NCBI GenBank assembly: GCA_023423695.1 | Contig: JAFAFA010000105.1 | Span: forward strand, 1 to 64,000 | From: Pseudomonadota bacterium | Lineage (GTDB): Bacteria; Pseudomonadota; Alphaproteobacteria; Azospirillales; Azospirillaceae | Reading direction: 5' to 3' | DNA: 64,000 nucleotides | Part shown: piece by piece, positions 1 through 10,959 of the stretch | Numbering within the stretch: position 1 is the stretch's first letter | How the letters are laid out: every line of letters starts with the position of its first letter | The notes under the pieces: generated by a model | Told to the model about the DNA's origin: nothing | The model's input: the letters and a program-made list of their open reading frames with translations, nothing else | The model's database searches: none | Made by a program: the position numbers and the translations under genes

Positions 1-1
1 G

Positions 2-187
2 CCGCCCAAGCCGGAACCGCCGAAGCCTGAGCCTCCGAAGCCGGAGCCGCCCAAGCCCGAGCCTCCGAAGCACGAGCCGAAGCCGGAACCGAAGAAGCCC
101 GAGCCCCCGAAGCCGGAACCGCCCAAACCGGAGCCGCCGAAGGCCGAGCCGAAAAAGCCGGAGCCGCCTAAGGAGCCGCCCAAGGAG
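2..187 (+). repeat. Degenerate tandem repeat coding for PKPEP stalk of TolA
   Basis: Imperfect tandem copies of a roughly 15-18 base unit reading CCG-AAG-CC(N)-GAG-CC(N) encode a Pro-Lys-Pro-Glu-Pro stalk. Codon third positions vary between copies, so the protein repeat is better kept than the DNA repeat. The array continues upstream beyond the window edge. Confidence 0.8.
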
Positions 188-757
188 GTCGCGAAGGCCG
201 AGCCGAAGAAGACGGACGCTCCCGCCAAGCAACCGGAGAAGCCGTCGGCCAAGACCGACCCGCTGTCCGACCTGCTGTCGAACGTCGGGAAGATCAAGCC
301 GTCGGACAACCCGAAGGCGGACGGCAAGGCATCGGCCAGCGCCAACAGCGACGCCAAGCCCAGCCAGAAGACCGCATCCGCGGCTCCGGCCGGAGCCGCG
401 AAGGCGACGACCGGTCCCGACCGGCCGTTCAAGCCGTCCGGCCGCGCGCTGGACGCCATCCGCGGGCAGCTGAGCAAGAACTGGAACTTCGACAGCGGCC
501 GCAAGGACGCCGGGTCGATGCAGATCGAGATCCACGTCGAGGTCGGCCGCGACCACAGCGTGGTTCGCGCCTGGATCGACGACAAGTACAAGTCGCGCTA
601 CATGTCGGATGCCGCCTTCCGGGCGTCGGCCGACGCGGCGGTGCGCGCGGTCAAGCGGTCCAGCCCCCTGGAGCTGCTGGCCAGCGAGTTCACGCCGCAG
701 ACTTATGAAGACTGGCGCTTCATCGTGTTCAATTTCGACCCGAGGGACATGTTCTGA
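2..757 (+). CDS. tolA: TolA, C-terminal part (5' end outside window)
   Basis: TolA is the periplasm-spanning subunit of the Tol-Pal envelope system, linking TolQR in the inner membrane to TolB/Pal at the outer membrane. The reading frame is open from base 2, so the N-terminal membrane anchor lies upstream of the window. What is visible is a long proline/lysine/glutamate stalk of PKPEP-type repeats (about the first 60 residues), an Ala/Lys/Ser linker, then a compact C-terminal domain (RALDAIRGQLSKNWNFDSG onward) typical of alphaproteobacterial TolA domain III. It ends 2 bases before tolB, as expected for the tol operon. Identity rests on the stalk plus the tolB-pal-cpoB order. Confidence 0.9.
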   Translation, partial: PPKPEPPKPEPPKPEPPKPEPPKHEPKPEPKKPEPPKPEPPKPEPPKAEPKKPEPPKEPPKEVAKAEPKKTDAPAKQPEKPSAKTDPLSDLLSNVGKIKPSDNPKADGKASASANSDAKPSQKTASAAPAGAAKATTGPDRPFKPSGRALDAIRGQLSKNWNFDSGRKDAGSMQIEIHVEVGRDHSVVRAWIDDKYKSRYMSDAAFRASADAAVRAVKRSSPLELLASEFTPQTYEDWRFIVFNFDPRDMF

Positions 758-759
758 CC

Positions 760-2112
760 ATGACGACGAAGACGAGGCTTCTGTTGAAGCTGGCCGGGGC
801 CACCGGCGCGCTTCTCCTCTCCCTCGGCGTTGCCGCTCCGCAGGAGGCGCGCGCCGAGTTGCGCATCGACATCACGCGGGGCGTGTCCGAACCGCTGCCC
901 ATCGCGATCACCAGCTTCGCCGGCTCCGGTGGGCGCGATGCGCAGATGGGCGCCGACATCTCCAAGGTCATCTCCGACGACCTGGAGCGCTCCGGCCTGT
1001 TCAAGCCGCTGGATCCGCGCGGCTTCCTGCAGACCCCGGACCAGCTGCGCACCGGCGAGCCGCGTTACCAGGACTGGAAGGCGCTGGGCGCCCAGGCCCT
1101 GGTAGCCGGCAACACCACCACGGGCGCCGACGGCCGCATGAAGGTCGATTTCCGCCTGTGGGACGTCGCCGCCGGCCAGTACATGCAGGGGCTGAGCTAC
1201 AGCGCCTCGCCGCAGGAATGGCGCCGCATCGCCCACATCGTGGCCGACGCCATCTACAAGCGCCTGACCGGCGAGGACGGCTATTTCGACACGCGCATCG
1301 TCTATGTGGCCGAATCCGGCCCGGCGAACGCGCGCAAGAAGCAGCTGGCCATCATGGATCAGGACAGCGCCAACCATCAGTTCCTGACCGACGGGCAGAC
1401 GCTCGTCCTGACGCCGCGCTTCTCGCCGACGTCCCAGGAAATCACGTACATGTCGTACTTCAACAAGAAGCCGCGCGTGTACCTGTTCAACATCGATACC
1501 GGCCGCCAGGAGGTCCTGGGCGACTTCCCCGGCATGACCTTCGCCCCGCGCTTCTCGCCGGACGGCAACAAGGTCATCATGTCGATGGCCCAGAACGGCA
1601 ACACCGACATCTACACGCTGGACCTGCGCACCCGCCGCCAGACCCAGCTGACCGACGCGCCGGGCATCGACACCGGTCCCAGCTATTCGCCGGACGGCCA
1701 GCGGATCGTCTTCGAATCGGACCGCGGCGGCACGCAGCAGCTCTACACCATGAGCGCCGACGGGTCGGGCGTGAAGCGGCTGACTTTCGGCGAGGGCCGG
1801 TACGGTACGCCGGTGTGGTCGCCGCGCGGCGACCTGATCGCTTTCACGCGCCAGCGTGGTAGCAGCTTTGCAATCGGCGTAATCCGTCCGGATGGGACAG
1901 GGGAACGAATCCTGACCGAATCGTTCCACGTCGAAGGCCCGACCTGGGCGCCGAACGGCCGTGTTCTCATGTTCTTCAAGGACTTGCCGTCAGGTGACGG
2001 GCGTGGCCGCAATGCCAAGCTTTACAGCATCGACATTACCGGCGCCAACGAGCGCCGCGTCAGCAGCCCGGTCGACGCGTCGGACCCCGCGTGGTCGCCC
2101 TTGATTCCCTAG
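760..2112 (+). CDS. tolB: Tol-Pal system beta-propeller protein TolB
   Basis: TolB is a periplasmic protein that binds Pal and TolA and helps outer-membrane invagination at division. The 450-residue product (family about 430) begins with a signal peptide (basic MTTKTR, hydrophobic core, probable cleavage after ARA near residue 32). An N-terminal alpha/beta domain is followed by propeller blades with repeated motifs FSPDGNKV, YSPDGQRIVF and WSPRGDLIAF from about residue 220 on. The ATG starts 2 bases after the tolA stop, so the two are probably translated together. Confidence 0.96.
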   Translation: MTTKTRLLLKLAGATGALLLSLGVAAPQEARAELRIDITRGVSEPLPIAITSFAGSGGRDAQMGADISKVISDDLERSGLFKPLDPRGFLQTPDQLRTGEPRYQDWKALGAQALVAGNTTTGADGRMKVDFRLWDVAAGQYMQGLSYSASPQEWRRIAHIVADAIYKRLTGEDGYFDTRIVYVAESGPANARKKQLAIMDQDSANHQFLTDGQTLVLTPRFSPTSQEITYMSYFNKKPRVYLFNIDTGRQEVLGDFPGMTFAPRFSPDGNKVIMSMAQNGNTDIYTLDLRTRRQTQLTDAPGIDTGPSYSPDGQRIVFESDRGGTQQLYTMSADGSGVKRLTFGEGRYGTPVWSPRGDLIAFTRQRGSSFAIGVIRPDGTGERILTESFHVEGPTWAPNGRVLMFFKDLPSGDGRGRNAKLYSIDITGANERRVSSPVDASDPAWSPLIP

Positions 2113-2262
2113 TGGAGTAGCCCTATTTTGCGGCCACGCGAGAGCAATGCTCAAGACTTAGGTCGGACGTCGTCTTTTCGTCGGGGCTTGGCGGAAAGAA
2201 GCGGTTCTCGCGCTGACTATTGTCCGGCCATTCAACAAGTTTCGTTCAAGGGGTCCCTGAAC

Positions 2263-2733
2263 ATGCGTATGAAGTTCCTCGCTCTCGCCGCGGTCGCTCT
2301 GCTCGCCGCTTGCGAATCCACTCCGAACGACGCCGCCAACGGCGCGAACACCGGTGCCCAGCAGTCGTCGGTCCGTCCGGGCTCGGCGGAAGATTTCGTC
2401 GTCAACGTCGGCGACCGCGTCTTCTTCGGCCTGGACCGCTACGACCTGTCGCCGGAGGCTCGCGCCACCCTGGACCGTCAGGCCAAGTGGCTGCAGACCT
2501 ACGGCTCGGTCACCGTCTCCGTCGAGGGCCATGCCGACGAGCGCGGCACCCGCGAGTACAACCTGGCCCTGGGTGAGCGCCGCGCCAACTCGGTGAAGAA
2601 CTACCTGGCCGCCAAGGGCATCACCCCGAACCGCGTCAATGTCGTGTCCTACGGCAAGGAGCGTCCGGCGGTGGTTGGCTCGAACGAGGCCGCCTGGTCG
2701 CAGAACCGCCGTGGCGTGACCGTCGTCAACTGA
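2263..2733 (+). CDS. pal: Peptidoglycan-associated lipoprotein Pal
   Basis: Pal is the outer-membrane lipoprotein of the Tol-Pal system; its OmpA-like domain grips peptidoglycan. I chose the start at 2263, which gives 156 residues and a clean lipoprotein signal with lipobox LLAAC and lipidated Cys17. The longer open frame from 2128 would put 45 uncharged, non-signal residues in front of the signal sequence. After a Ser/Asn/Ala linker the OmpA-like domain (about 45-156) shows the YDLSPEA and EGHADERGTREYN motifs. It lies 150 bases after tolB and ahead of a strong terminator. Confidence 0.96.
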   Translation: MRMKFLALAAVALLAACESTPNDAANGANTGAQQSSVRPGSAEDFVVNVGDRVFFGLDRYDLSPEARATLDRQAKWLQTYGSVTVSVEGHADERGTREYNLALGERRANSVKNYLAAKGITPNRVNVVSYGKERPAVVGSNEAAWSQNRRGVTVVN

Positions 2734-2767
2734 TGACGCCGGTCCCCGCCTGACGGGGAATGGAGAC

Positions 2768-2809
2768 AAGGCGCCGCCGCCGGGCAACCGGTGCGGCGCC
2801 TTTTCTTTT
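2768..2809 (+). terminator. Rho-independent terminator after pal
   Basis: A perfect 10-bp stem AAGGCGCCGC / GCGGCGCCTT with a 15-base loop is followed by TTTTCTTTT. It lies 35 bases after the pal stop, so cpoB probably also has its own promoter between here and 2970. Confidence 0.9.
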
Positions 2810-2969
2810 GGCGCCCGGCTTTCCGGCACGGGCATAGGACGTCGGCGGTTCTTTGCGCCGCTGCGAAACTTCTGCTAAACAGCGGCCATTGCGTCGCCTT
2901 TTTCGTTCGCCATGGTCGCCGCGGGTGCTTCCACCCTTCGGCCTCAGATCTCCTCAGGATCCCACGCGC

Positions 2970-3821
2970 ATGACCCACATCCGTCCCGTCGCCGCCCTGC
3001 TGCTGGGTGGCATGCTCGCGGCAAGCCCCGCACTGGCCCAGTCGAAGGGGCAGATCGAGCGGCTGCAATCGCTGGAAACGCAGGTCGCGGCGCTGGGCGG
3101 GCCGGTGGAGGTGGCGCAGCTGTCGCCCTCCGTCGCGGCGGATTTCGAGATCCGGCTGCAGAACCTGGAACGCTCGATGCAGGAGCTGACCGGCAAGTAC
3201 GAGGAGTCGACCTATCAGATCACCCAGCTGCGCGAGCGTCTGGAGAAGGTCAACGGTGATATCGATTTCCGCCTGAAGGATCTGGAGAAGGGTGGCGGCG
3301 CGATGGGAGGTGCCATGGGTGGCGCCATGTCCGACGCCGCTCCGCCCAAGGCGGCTGCCAAGGCGGACGACAAGAAGCCTGCCGACAAGCCGGCACAGAC
3401 CGCTGCGGCCAACCCGCCGTCCACCGCTGGGCTTTCGCCGGAAAAGCAGTATGAGCAGGCGTTCGAACTGCTGCGCAACTCCGACTATGACCGGGCGGAG
3501 AAGGCGCTGCAGGAGTTCATCGTCAAGAACAAGAGCCATGCCTATGCCGGCAATGCGCAGTACTGGCTGGGCGAGAGCTATTACGTCCGCAACAAGTATC
3601 CGGAAGCGGCCCAGGCCTTCGCGGAAGTGTTGTCCAAGTACCGCAACAACCCGAAGGCGGCGGACAGCCTGCTGAAGCTGGGTATGACGTTGCAGCAGAT
3701 GAACAAGAAGTCGGATGCCTGCACCGCCTTCAGCCAGTTGCTGACCAAGTTCCCGGAAGCCTCGGCCAGCGTGAAGCGTCGCGCCGACACGGAGCGCAAG
3801 CGCATCAATTGCCCGGCCTGA
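2970..3821 (+). CDS. cpoB: Tol-Pal associated periplasmic TPR protein CpoB (YbgF)
   Basis: CpoB coordinates peptidoglycan synthesis with outer-membrane constriction through TolA. From the ATG at 2970 the 283-residue product has a signal peptide (MTHIRPVAALLL, cleavage near ALA-Q, residue 23/24), a coiled coil (about 27-105) that trimerises the protein, a Gly/Met/Ala-rich linker, then tetratricopeptide repeats (about 155-283, including YWLGESYYVRNKYPEAAQAF). The longer frame from 2853 adds an implausible arginine-rich leader. Its TGA overlaps the tilS ATG (TGATG). Confidence 0.93.
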   Translation: MTHIRPVAALLLGGMLAASPALAQSKGQIERLQSLETQVAALGGPVEVAQLSPSVAADFEIRLQNLERSMQELTGKYEESTYQITQLRERLEKVNGDIDFRLKDLEKGGGAMGGAMGGAMSDAAPPKAAAKADDKKPADKPAQTAAANPPSTAGLSPEKQYEQAFELLRNSDYDRAEKALQEFIVKNKSHAYAGNAQYWLGESYYVRNKYPEAAQAFAEVLSKYRNNPKAADSLLKLGMTLQQMNKKSDACTAFSQLLTKFPEASASVKRRADTERKRINCPA

Positions 3822-5182
3822 TGGCCGGCGCCGATACAGATTCCCACGATGCTTCCCCGGTAACGCCGGGGGAGTTCACCCGCGCGATGGCTGCGCTGGA
3901 CGGCTTCGAGCCGGCGCCCGCCGTGGCGGTCGGCCTGTCTGGCGGCGGCGACAGTCTGGCCCTGGTCCTGCTGCTGCGGCATTGGGTCGCAGAGCGGGGA
4001 GGCAGTCTGCTGGCACTCACCGTCGACCATGGTTTGCGCGCCGAGTCCGCTGCCGAGGCGGCGGCGGTCGGAACGCTGATGGCACGCCTCGGCGTTCCCC
4101 ACCGCATCCTTGGTTGGGAGGGCGACAAGCCGGCCGCCGGACTGCAGGCGGCGGCACGGACGGCGCGCCACCGGCTGTTGGCCGACGCTTGCGTCGAGGC
4201 CGGCGTCCTGCATCTGGCGCTGGCCCACCACCGTGACGACCAAGCGGAAACGGTGCTGTTGCGGCTGGCCCGCGGTTCCGGCACCGACGGGCTGGCGGGA
4301 ATGGCGGCGGTGCGCGCCGATGGCACCGTCCGGGTGATCCGTCCGCTGCTGGGCTTCTCCCATGACCGGCTGCTGGCGACCTGCTGCGCCGCCGGGCTGG
4401 AGTGGGTCGAGGATCCGTCCAACCACAACCCGCGCTTTGCCCGTGCCCGCCTGCGTGCCGCCCGTGATCTGCTGGGTGGGGAGGGGCTCGACGGCGACCG
4501 GCTGTGCGAGGTCGCCCGTCGGGCTGGTCGGGCGCGTGCCGCGCTGGAACAGGCGACCGCGGATTTGCTGGCGCGGACGGCGACTATCCATCCCGAAGGC
4601 TGGGTCACGTTGGATCCGGCCCCGCTGCTGGCCGCACCGGAAGAGGTCGCGTTGCGGGCGCTGGCGCAGTCGCTGGCGACGGTCGGCGGGGCCGGCCCGG
4701 TGCGGGACGAGGCACTGGAGCGTCTGCTCGGCTCGCTGGCCGCCGGGCAGGACGGGACTTTAGGCGGCTGCGTGGTGCGGATGCGCCGCGGTGCCGTCAT
4801 GGTTGCGCGTGAACCGGCGGCTGTGGTGGACCGGCGTCCGGTGCCGCCCGGCGGTCGCATCCTGTGGGATGGCCGCTTCGACCTGCAGGTGTCCAGCCGG
4901 TGGGATCAGCCCGTTGAAGTCGCGGCACTGGGAGCCGCGGGGTGGCGCAAAGGGGCGGGGCAGGGGGGGCATTCGGGATTGTCCGACCTGCCGGTTCCGG
5001 TGCGCGAATCGCTGCCAAGCCTTTGGTTGGGAACGGAAATGCTTGCCATCCCGATGATCGGTGGCGCTTACGGGGGCGACGCGGATGGACAGACCCCGAT
5101 GGATCGCGCGAACTTCCGAGCGATTTCGCCGTTGGGAAGACCAGCTTTTACGGTTGTTTCGGACCGGCGCGGCATTATTTAA
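3821..5182 (+). CDS. tilS: tRNA(Ile)-lysidine synthase TilS
   Basis: TilS attaches lysine to C34 of tRNA-Ile2(CAU), switching it from AUG to AUA decoding and from methionine to isoleucine charging. The 453-residue product has the N-type ATP-pyrophosphatase PP-loop SGGGDS at residues 40-45, then a C-terminal half of the expected size for the tRNA-binding region. The ATG at 3821 shares one base with the cpoB stop; a TTG 12 bases upstream is also in frame but less likely. tilS followed by ftsH is a widespread bacterial order. A probable substrate tRNA is encoded at 59262-59337. Confidence 0.94.
   Translation: MAGADTDSHDASPVTPGEFTRAMAALDGFEPAPAVAVGLSGGGDSLALVLLLRHWVAERGGSLLALTVDHGLRAESAAEAAAVGTLMARLGVPHRILGWEGDKPAAGLQAAARTARHRLLADACVEAGVLHLALAHHRDDQAETVLLRLARGSGTDGLAGMAAVRADGTVRVIRPLLGFSHDRLLATCCAAGLEWVEDPSNHNPRFARARLRAARDLLGGEGLDGDRLCEVARRAGRARAALEQATADLLARTATIHPEGWVTLDPAPLLAAPEEVALRALAQSLATVGGAGPVRDEALERLLGSLAAGQDGTLGGCVVRMRRGAVMVAREPAAVVDRRPVPPGGRILWDGRFDLQVSSRWDQPVEVAALGAAGWRKGAGQGGHSGLSDLPVPVRESLPSLWLGTEMLAIPMIGGAYGGDADGQTPMDRANFRAISPLGRPAFTVVSDRRGII
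5154..5181 (+). promoter_or_regulatory. Possible sigma-70-type promoter for ftsH inside tilS 3' end
   Basis: TTGTTT, then a 16-base spacer, then TATTTA, about 85 bases before the ftsH start. This is the most AT-rich stretch in the neighbourhood, but the match to consensus is only moderate. Confidence 0.35.
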
Positions 5183-5264
5183 TCTGGGAACGTGCCCGTA
5201 GGAGTCCGGGGTGCGGCCTTGTCGGCGCACCGCATGGCGATGGGTTCGCAGAAAGGCGTGTGAC

Positions 5265-7202
<1,938 letters not shown>

Positions 7203-7224
7203 GGCTTCAGGACGTTGACATGGA

Positions 7225-7260
7225 AAAGGCGGCGCTGCGAGGCGCCGCCTTTTTCTTTTG
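7225..7260 (+). terminator. Rho-independent terminator after ftsH
   Basis: Stem AAAAGGCGGCGC / GCGCCGCCTTTTT with a 6-base loop, followed by TTTTTCTTTT, 22 bases after the ftsH stop. It closes the tol-ftsH block and also separates it from the convergent gene at 7300. Confidence 0.92.
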
Positions 7261-7299
7261 GTGGTTTTGGAGGAACGGTTCGGTGGGCTTGTACAACCC

Positions 7300-8463
7300 T
7301 CAGAATGCGCCCTTCTGCTCGCGGCGGCGGTCGAGCGCCACGTCGAACTGGCGCAGCAGCTTCTGCATGCCTTCGAAGTAGAGCTTGCGCGACGGGGTGT
7401 TCTTCATGCAGCGGGCATCCAGATGGGCGACGCTGGTCAGCGCCGAGACGCAGTAGCCAAGCAGCCAGTAGCGCGAGCGGATGCTGCGCAGATAGTCGCG
7501 GAAAGGCTCCGGCTGGCCGTTCATGAAGCTGCTGAAGGCGGTCTCGTAGTCCGACAGGATGGTGCGGATGTCCATCAGCGTCGTCTCCAGCAGCTTGCCC
7601 ACCTTCTCGATGTGCATCAGCAGCTGGGTCTCGTAGGGCTTGTGCATGCGGATGTCGACCGGAATGCATTCCCGCGACTTCAGCCAGGTCAGGATGATGC
7701 GGGCCCGCGGGGCGATGCGGCGCAGCTGGTATTCGTAGAAGGTGGTGCCCTTCCAGGCGCTGAAGATGGTGTCGGCTTCCGACCGTTCGATGCCGAAGGC
7801 GGAGACGAACAGGCCGGCCTCTTCCAGGTTGGGGTTCCAGATCGCTTCCAGGAAGCGCTCGATGCTCTGGGCGTTGCCCTGGCTGCCGGACAGCGCCTTG
7901 CGGACGATCGGCTCGATGCGGGCGCGGATCAGGCGGCGGAGCTGGTGGTCTTCCTCGTTGCTGATCAGCCAGTGGCGCGGATCGACGTTGACCTTCTCCG
8001 CTTCGAAGCAGGTCTTCAGCAGGAAGGCGTCGAGCGACGGGACTTCGTCGATCATCTGCAGCATCTTCATGTCGCCGATGATGCCGTTTTCCTGCGGTCC
8101 GTGCTTGATGCCGAACTGCTCTTCCAGCAGGGCTTCGCTGTTGCGGCCGCGCAGATAGACGGCGACGCCGCCGGATTCGGGCGACTTTGAGTTGTGCGGC
8201 ACATAGATGCCGGTCTCGACCGGCCGGCTGCCGCCCTCCAGCTCCTCGTCCTCCGCCATCGGATCGCCGTCGTCGTCGTCGCGGTCGTCGAAGTTCGGAT
8301 ACTTGAAGAGAATGCAGTTGTTCAGGCCCTGCGCCTTGAACATGCGCTGCTCTTCGGGGATCTCGCGCGTGATGGCGATGAGGTTCATCGACACGCTGGA
8401 TCCACCATAGAGGATCTGCTCAAGGATCGGAGAAACCGAGTCCATTTTCTTGCGAGCGCGCAT
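7300..8463 (-). CDS. Conserved hypothetical protein, 387 residues, function unknown
   Basis: I do not recognise this family. It is a soluble-looking protein with no signal peptide or membrane helix. An acidic insert (DDRDDDDGD and EDEELEGG, about residues 58-75) separates a short N-terminal part (SMNLIAITREIPEEQR) from a larger helical region rich in Arg, Leu and Glu that contains FLEAIWNPNLEEAGLF and SRYWLLGYCVSALTS. Codon use is normal for the region and the frame is long and intact, so it is probably a real gene. The next ATG is at 8445 (MDSVSPILEQ) and could be the true start. It is convergent with ftsH and downstream of fabI on the same strand, but separated from fabI by a hairpin. Confidence 0.8.
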   Translation of the reverse strand: MRARKKMDSVSPILEQILYGGSSVSMNLIAITREIPEEQRMFKAQGLNNCILFKYPNFDDRDDDDGDPMAEDEELEGGSRPVETGIYVPHNSKSPESGGVAVYLRGRNSEALLEEQFGIKHGPQENGIIGDMKMLQMIDEVPSLDAFLLKTCFEAEKVNVDPRHWLISNEEDHQLRRLIRARIEPIVRKALSGSQGNAQSIERFLEAIWNPNLEEAGLFVSAFGIERSEADTIFSAWKGTTFYEYQLRRIAPRARIILTWLKSRECIPVDIRMHKPYETQLLMHIEKVGKLLETTLMDIRTILSDYETAFSSFMNGQPEPFRDYLRSIRSRYWLLGYCVSALTSVAHLDARCMKNTPSRKLYFEGMQKLLRQFDVALDRRREQKGAF

Positions 8464-8520
8464 GAATATTATCCAAATCCGCGAATATTGCGCAAATCAT
8501 AAACGCAGCCTTCGCAAACG

Positions 8521-8547
8521 CAAAGAGGGATCGGCGCGCCGATCCCC
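8521..8547 (-). terminator. Hairpin terminator after fabI
   Basis: The palindrome GGGATCGGC-GC-GCCGATCCC lies 52 bases beyond the fabI stop. On the minus strand it is followed by TCTTTGCGTTTG, a weak U-tract. It probably ends the fabI transcript before the 387-residue gene. Confidence 0.55.
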
Positions 8548-8598
8548 CTCTCCATCATGCGATTGCAGGCACGATGCCGCCGCTCAACCGGGCGAGCC

Positions 8599-9447
8599 TC
8601 AGCCGGCCTTCGGCGTGCCGCCCAGCGAGCCCAGCAGGCTGGCGACCTCGGCCGCCTCGTCCACCGCGACCATGCCGACGGTGTGATAGCCGCTGTCGAC
8701 ATGCATCACCTCGCCGGTGACGCCGCTGCCGAGATCGGACATCAGGAACAGGCCGGCGCCGCCGACCTCCTGGATGGTGACGTTGCGCTTCAGCGGAGCG
8801 TTCAGCTCGTTCCACTTCAGGATGTAGCGGAAGTCGCCGATGCCGCTGGCGGCCAGCGTCTTAATCGGGCCGGCGGAGATGGCGTTGACACGGATGTTGC
8901 GGCCACCCAGATCGACGGCAAGATAGCGCACGCTGGCTTCCAGCGCCGCCTTGGCCACGCCCATCACGTTGTAATGGGGCATGACGCGCTCGGCGCCGTA
9001 ATAGGATAGAGTGAGCAGGCTGCCGCCGTCCTTCATCAGCGGCACGGCGCGTTGCGCCACCGCGGTGAAGGAGTAGCAGGAGATGTCCATGGTCCGCAGG
9101 AAGTTGGCCCGCGTCGTGTCCAGATACAGCCCGTCCAGTTCGTTCTTGTCGGAAAAGGCGATGGCATGAACCACGAAGTCCAGCCCGCCCCATTCCTGTT
9201 CGATGGCGGCGAAGGTCGCATCGATGCTGCCCTCGTCCGTCACGTCGCAGGGCAGGACCAGCTTGGCGCCGACCTGGTCGGCCAGCGGCTTCACCCGCTT
9301 CAGCAGCGCATCGCCCTGATAGGTGAAGGCAAGCTCCGCCCCGTGCTGGGCCAGGGTGGAGGCGATCCCCCAGGCGATCGAACGATCGTTGGCCACACCC
9401 ATGATCAGGCCACGCTTGCCGGCCATGAGCGGCATCGGATTGGACAT
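8599..9447 (-). CDS. fabI: Enoyl-[acyl-carrier-protein] reductase (NADH) FabI
   Basis: FabI carries out the last reduction of each fatty-acid elongation cycle and is the target of triclosan and isoniazid-like inhibitors. The 282-residue product starts at MSNPMPLMAGKRGLIMGV; the ATG further upstream (9504) would add an unlikely leader. It has the SDR nucleotide motif GVANDRSIAWGIA (17-29) and the FabI catalytic pair Tyr159-x6-Lys166, with Tyr149 in the position of E. coli Tyr146. The gene appears to stand alone, ending at a hairpin. Confidence 0.95.
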   Translation of the reverse strand: MSNPMPLMAGKRGLIMGVANDRSIAWGIASTLAQHGAELAFTYQGDALLKRVKPLADQVGAKLVLPCDVTDEGSIDATFAAIEQEWGGLDFVVHAIAFSDKNELDGLYLDTTRANFLRTMDISCYSFTAVAQRAVPLMKDGGSLLTLSYYGAERVMPHYNVMGVAKAALEASVRYLAVDLGGRNIRVNAISAGPIKTLAASGIGDFRYILKWNELNAPLKRNVTIQEVGGAGLFLMSDLGSGVTGEVMHVDSGYHTVGMVAVDEAAEVASLLGSLGGTPKAG

Positions 9448-9565
9448 CGGAACCTCGTGAACGACGGAAGTGCCGCGGCTGCAGCCGCGAAAAGTGCGGC
9501 GCATCCTACACGAAAGCGCCCACCGGTCAAACCGACGCGGGCGGTCTTGGCGCAGGAGGCCTCAC

Positions 9566-10936
9566 ATGTCTCTCCTTAAGGACAAGCCCCGCCCTGAGGA
9601 GGAGGAGCGCAGCCGCATCTTCGGCGGCCTGAGGGAGCTGGGCGGCTTCTTCGGCCACTCGATGCTGCGCTTCTACAATGACAACTGCTTCCAGACCGCG
9701 GCGGCGCTGACCTACACCTCGCTGCTGGCGATGGTGCCGATCATGACCATCGGCTTCGCCATCTTCTCGGCCTTTCCGGCCTTCAGCGCGCTGCAGATGC
9801 GGATCCAGACTGCCGTCATCAAGAATCTGGTGCCGGAGATCGGCGACGCGATTCTGGAATATCTCGGGCGATTCATGGCGAATGCCGGCCAGATGCCGAT
9901 CTTCGGCGTGATCGGGCTGGCAATATCGGCGGTGCTGCTGATCTGGACCATAGAGGGATCCTTCGCCACCGTCTGGCGGGTGCGGGAGCCGCGGTCCTAC
10001 GTCACCCGCATCCTGTCCTTCTGGGCGGTCGTGTCTCTGACGCCGCTGCTGGCCGGGGCCAGCCTGTCGCTCTCCAGCACGCTGTGGGCCGCGCTGGAGC
10101 TGGCGCATCTGGAGGGGGTGGTCCACCCGCTGGCCGGCATCGGCATGCTGTTGCCCTTCGCCCTGCAGTTGATCGGCTGCACGCTGCTGTATCTCGTCAT
10201 TCCCAACCGCGACGTCTTCTGGCTGGACGCCCTGTGCGGCGGTGCCATCGGATCGATCCTGCTGGAAGGATCGAAGGCGATCTTCGGCTGGTACATGCGC
10301 GAATACCCGGCCTACCAGACCATCTACGGCGCCCTGTCGGTGGTGCCGATCTTCCTGTTCTGGCTCTACATCGCGTGGTCGACGGTGCTGTTCGGGGCGG
10401 TGGTCGCCGCTTCCCTGCCGGAATGGCGGGCCGGCAAGGTCACACGCGGCGGCATGGAGGGGCTGCTGCCGGCCCAAAGGCTGGCGCTGGCGCTCGCCGT
10501 TCTGCACGAACTGATGGAGGCGAGCCGCCTGGGTGTGGGCCTGCGGCGCCGCACGCTGGTCGGCCGCGTTCCGGTGGGAACCCTGCTGATCGACGGCATC
10601 CTGGAACAACTGCGCGACGCCCATTGGGTGGCCCACACCACACGCGACGCCTGGGTGGTGACCCGCGACACGGGCGAGGCGACGCTGCTGGAGCTGATGA
10701 AGGCACTGGGCATCGGCATGCGCGGCTCCGTCCATGGGCTGGGCGGGCTTGACCTGCCCTGGCAGGAGCGCACCGCCCGGCTGCTGGACGCCGCAGAGTC
10801 CAGCCAGAGCGACCTGCTGAGCGTGCCGCTGAAGACGCTGTTGAACGACGATCCGCCGCCCGAAGGACAACCGTCGGGGCAGGGGGAGCGACAGGCGGCG
10901 GCAGGGCCGGTGCCGCTGCGGGCGGTGAAGAAGTGA
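9566..10936 (+). CDS. YihY/BrkB-type inner membrane protein
   Basis: This belongs to the YihY (UPF0761, once misnamed ribonuclease BN) family of polytopic inner-membrane proteins of uncertain function. The ATG at 9566 has an AGGAGG site 7 bases upstream, which decides the start; the product is 456 residues. The family block (about 35-310) has six hydrophobic helices and the motifs AAALTYTSLLAMVPI and IPNRDVFWLDALCGG. About 140 residues follow the last helix and form a soluble arginine-rich C-terminal domain, longer than in E. coli YihY (290 residues) but seen in other alphaproteobacteria. Confidence 0.85.
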   Translation: MSLLKDKPRPEEEERSRIFGGLRELGGFFGHSMLRFYNDNCFQTAAALTYTSLLAMVPIMTIGFAIFSAFPAFSALQMRIQTAVIKNLVPEIGDAILEYLGRFMANAGQMPIFGVIGLAISAVLLIWTIEGSFATVWRVREPRSYVTRILSFWAVVSLTPLLAGASLSLSSTLWAALELAHLEGVVHPLAGIGMLLPFALQLIGCTLLYLVIPNRDVFWLDALCGGAIGSILLEGSKAIFGWYMREYPAYQTIYGALSVVPIFLFWLYIAWSTVLFGAVVAASLPEWRAGKVTRGGMEGLLPAQRLALALAVLHELMEASRLGVGLRRRTLVGRVPVGTLLIDGILEQLRDAHWVAHTTRDAWVVTRDTGEATLLELMKALGIGMRGSVHGLGGLDLPWQERTARLLDAAESSQSDLLSVPLKTLLNDDPPPEGQPSGQGERQAAAGPVPLRAVKK

Positions 10937-10959
10937 CGGCTTGCGATGCCCCTTCCCTA

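Noticed and set aside
2..187. Short tandem repeats read as a CRISPR-like array
   Set aside because: Units are about 15-18 bases, without spacers, and encode the TolA stalk in one frame.
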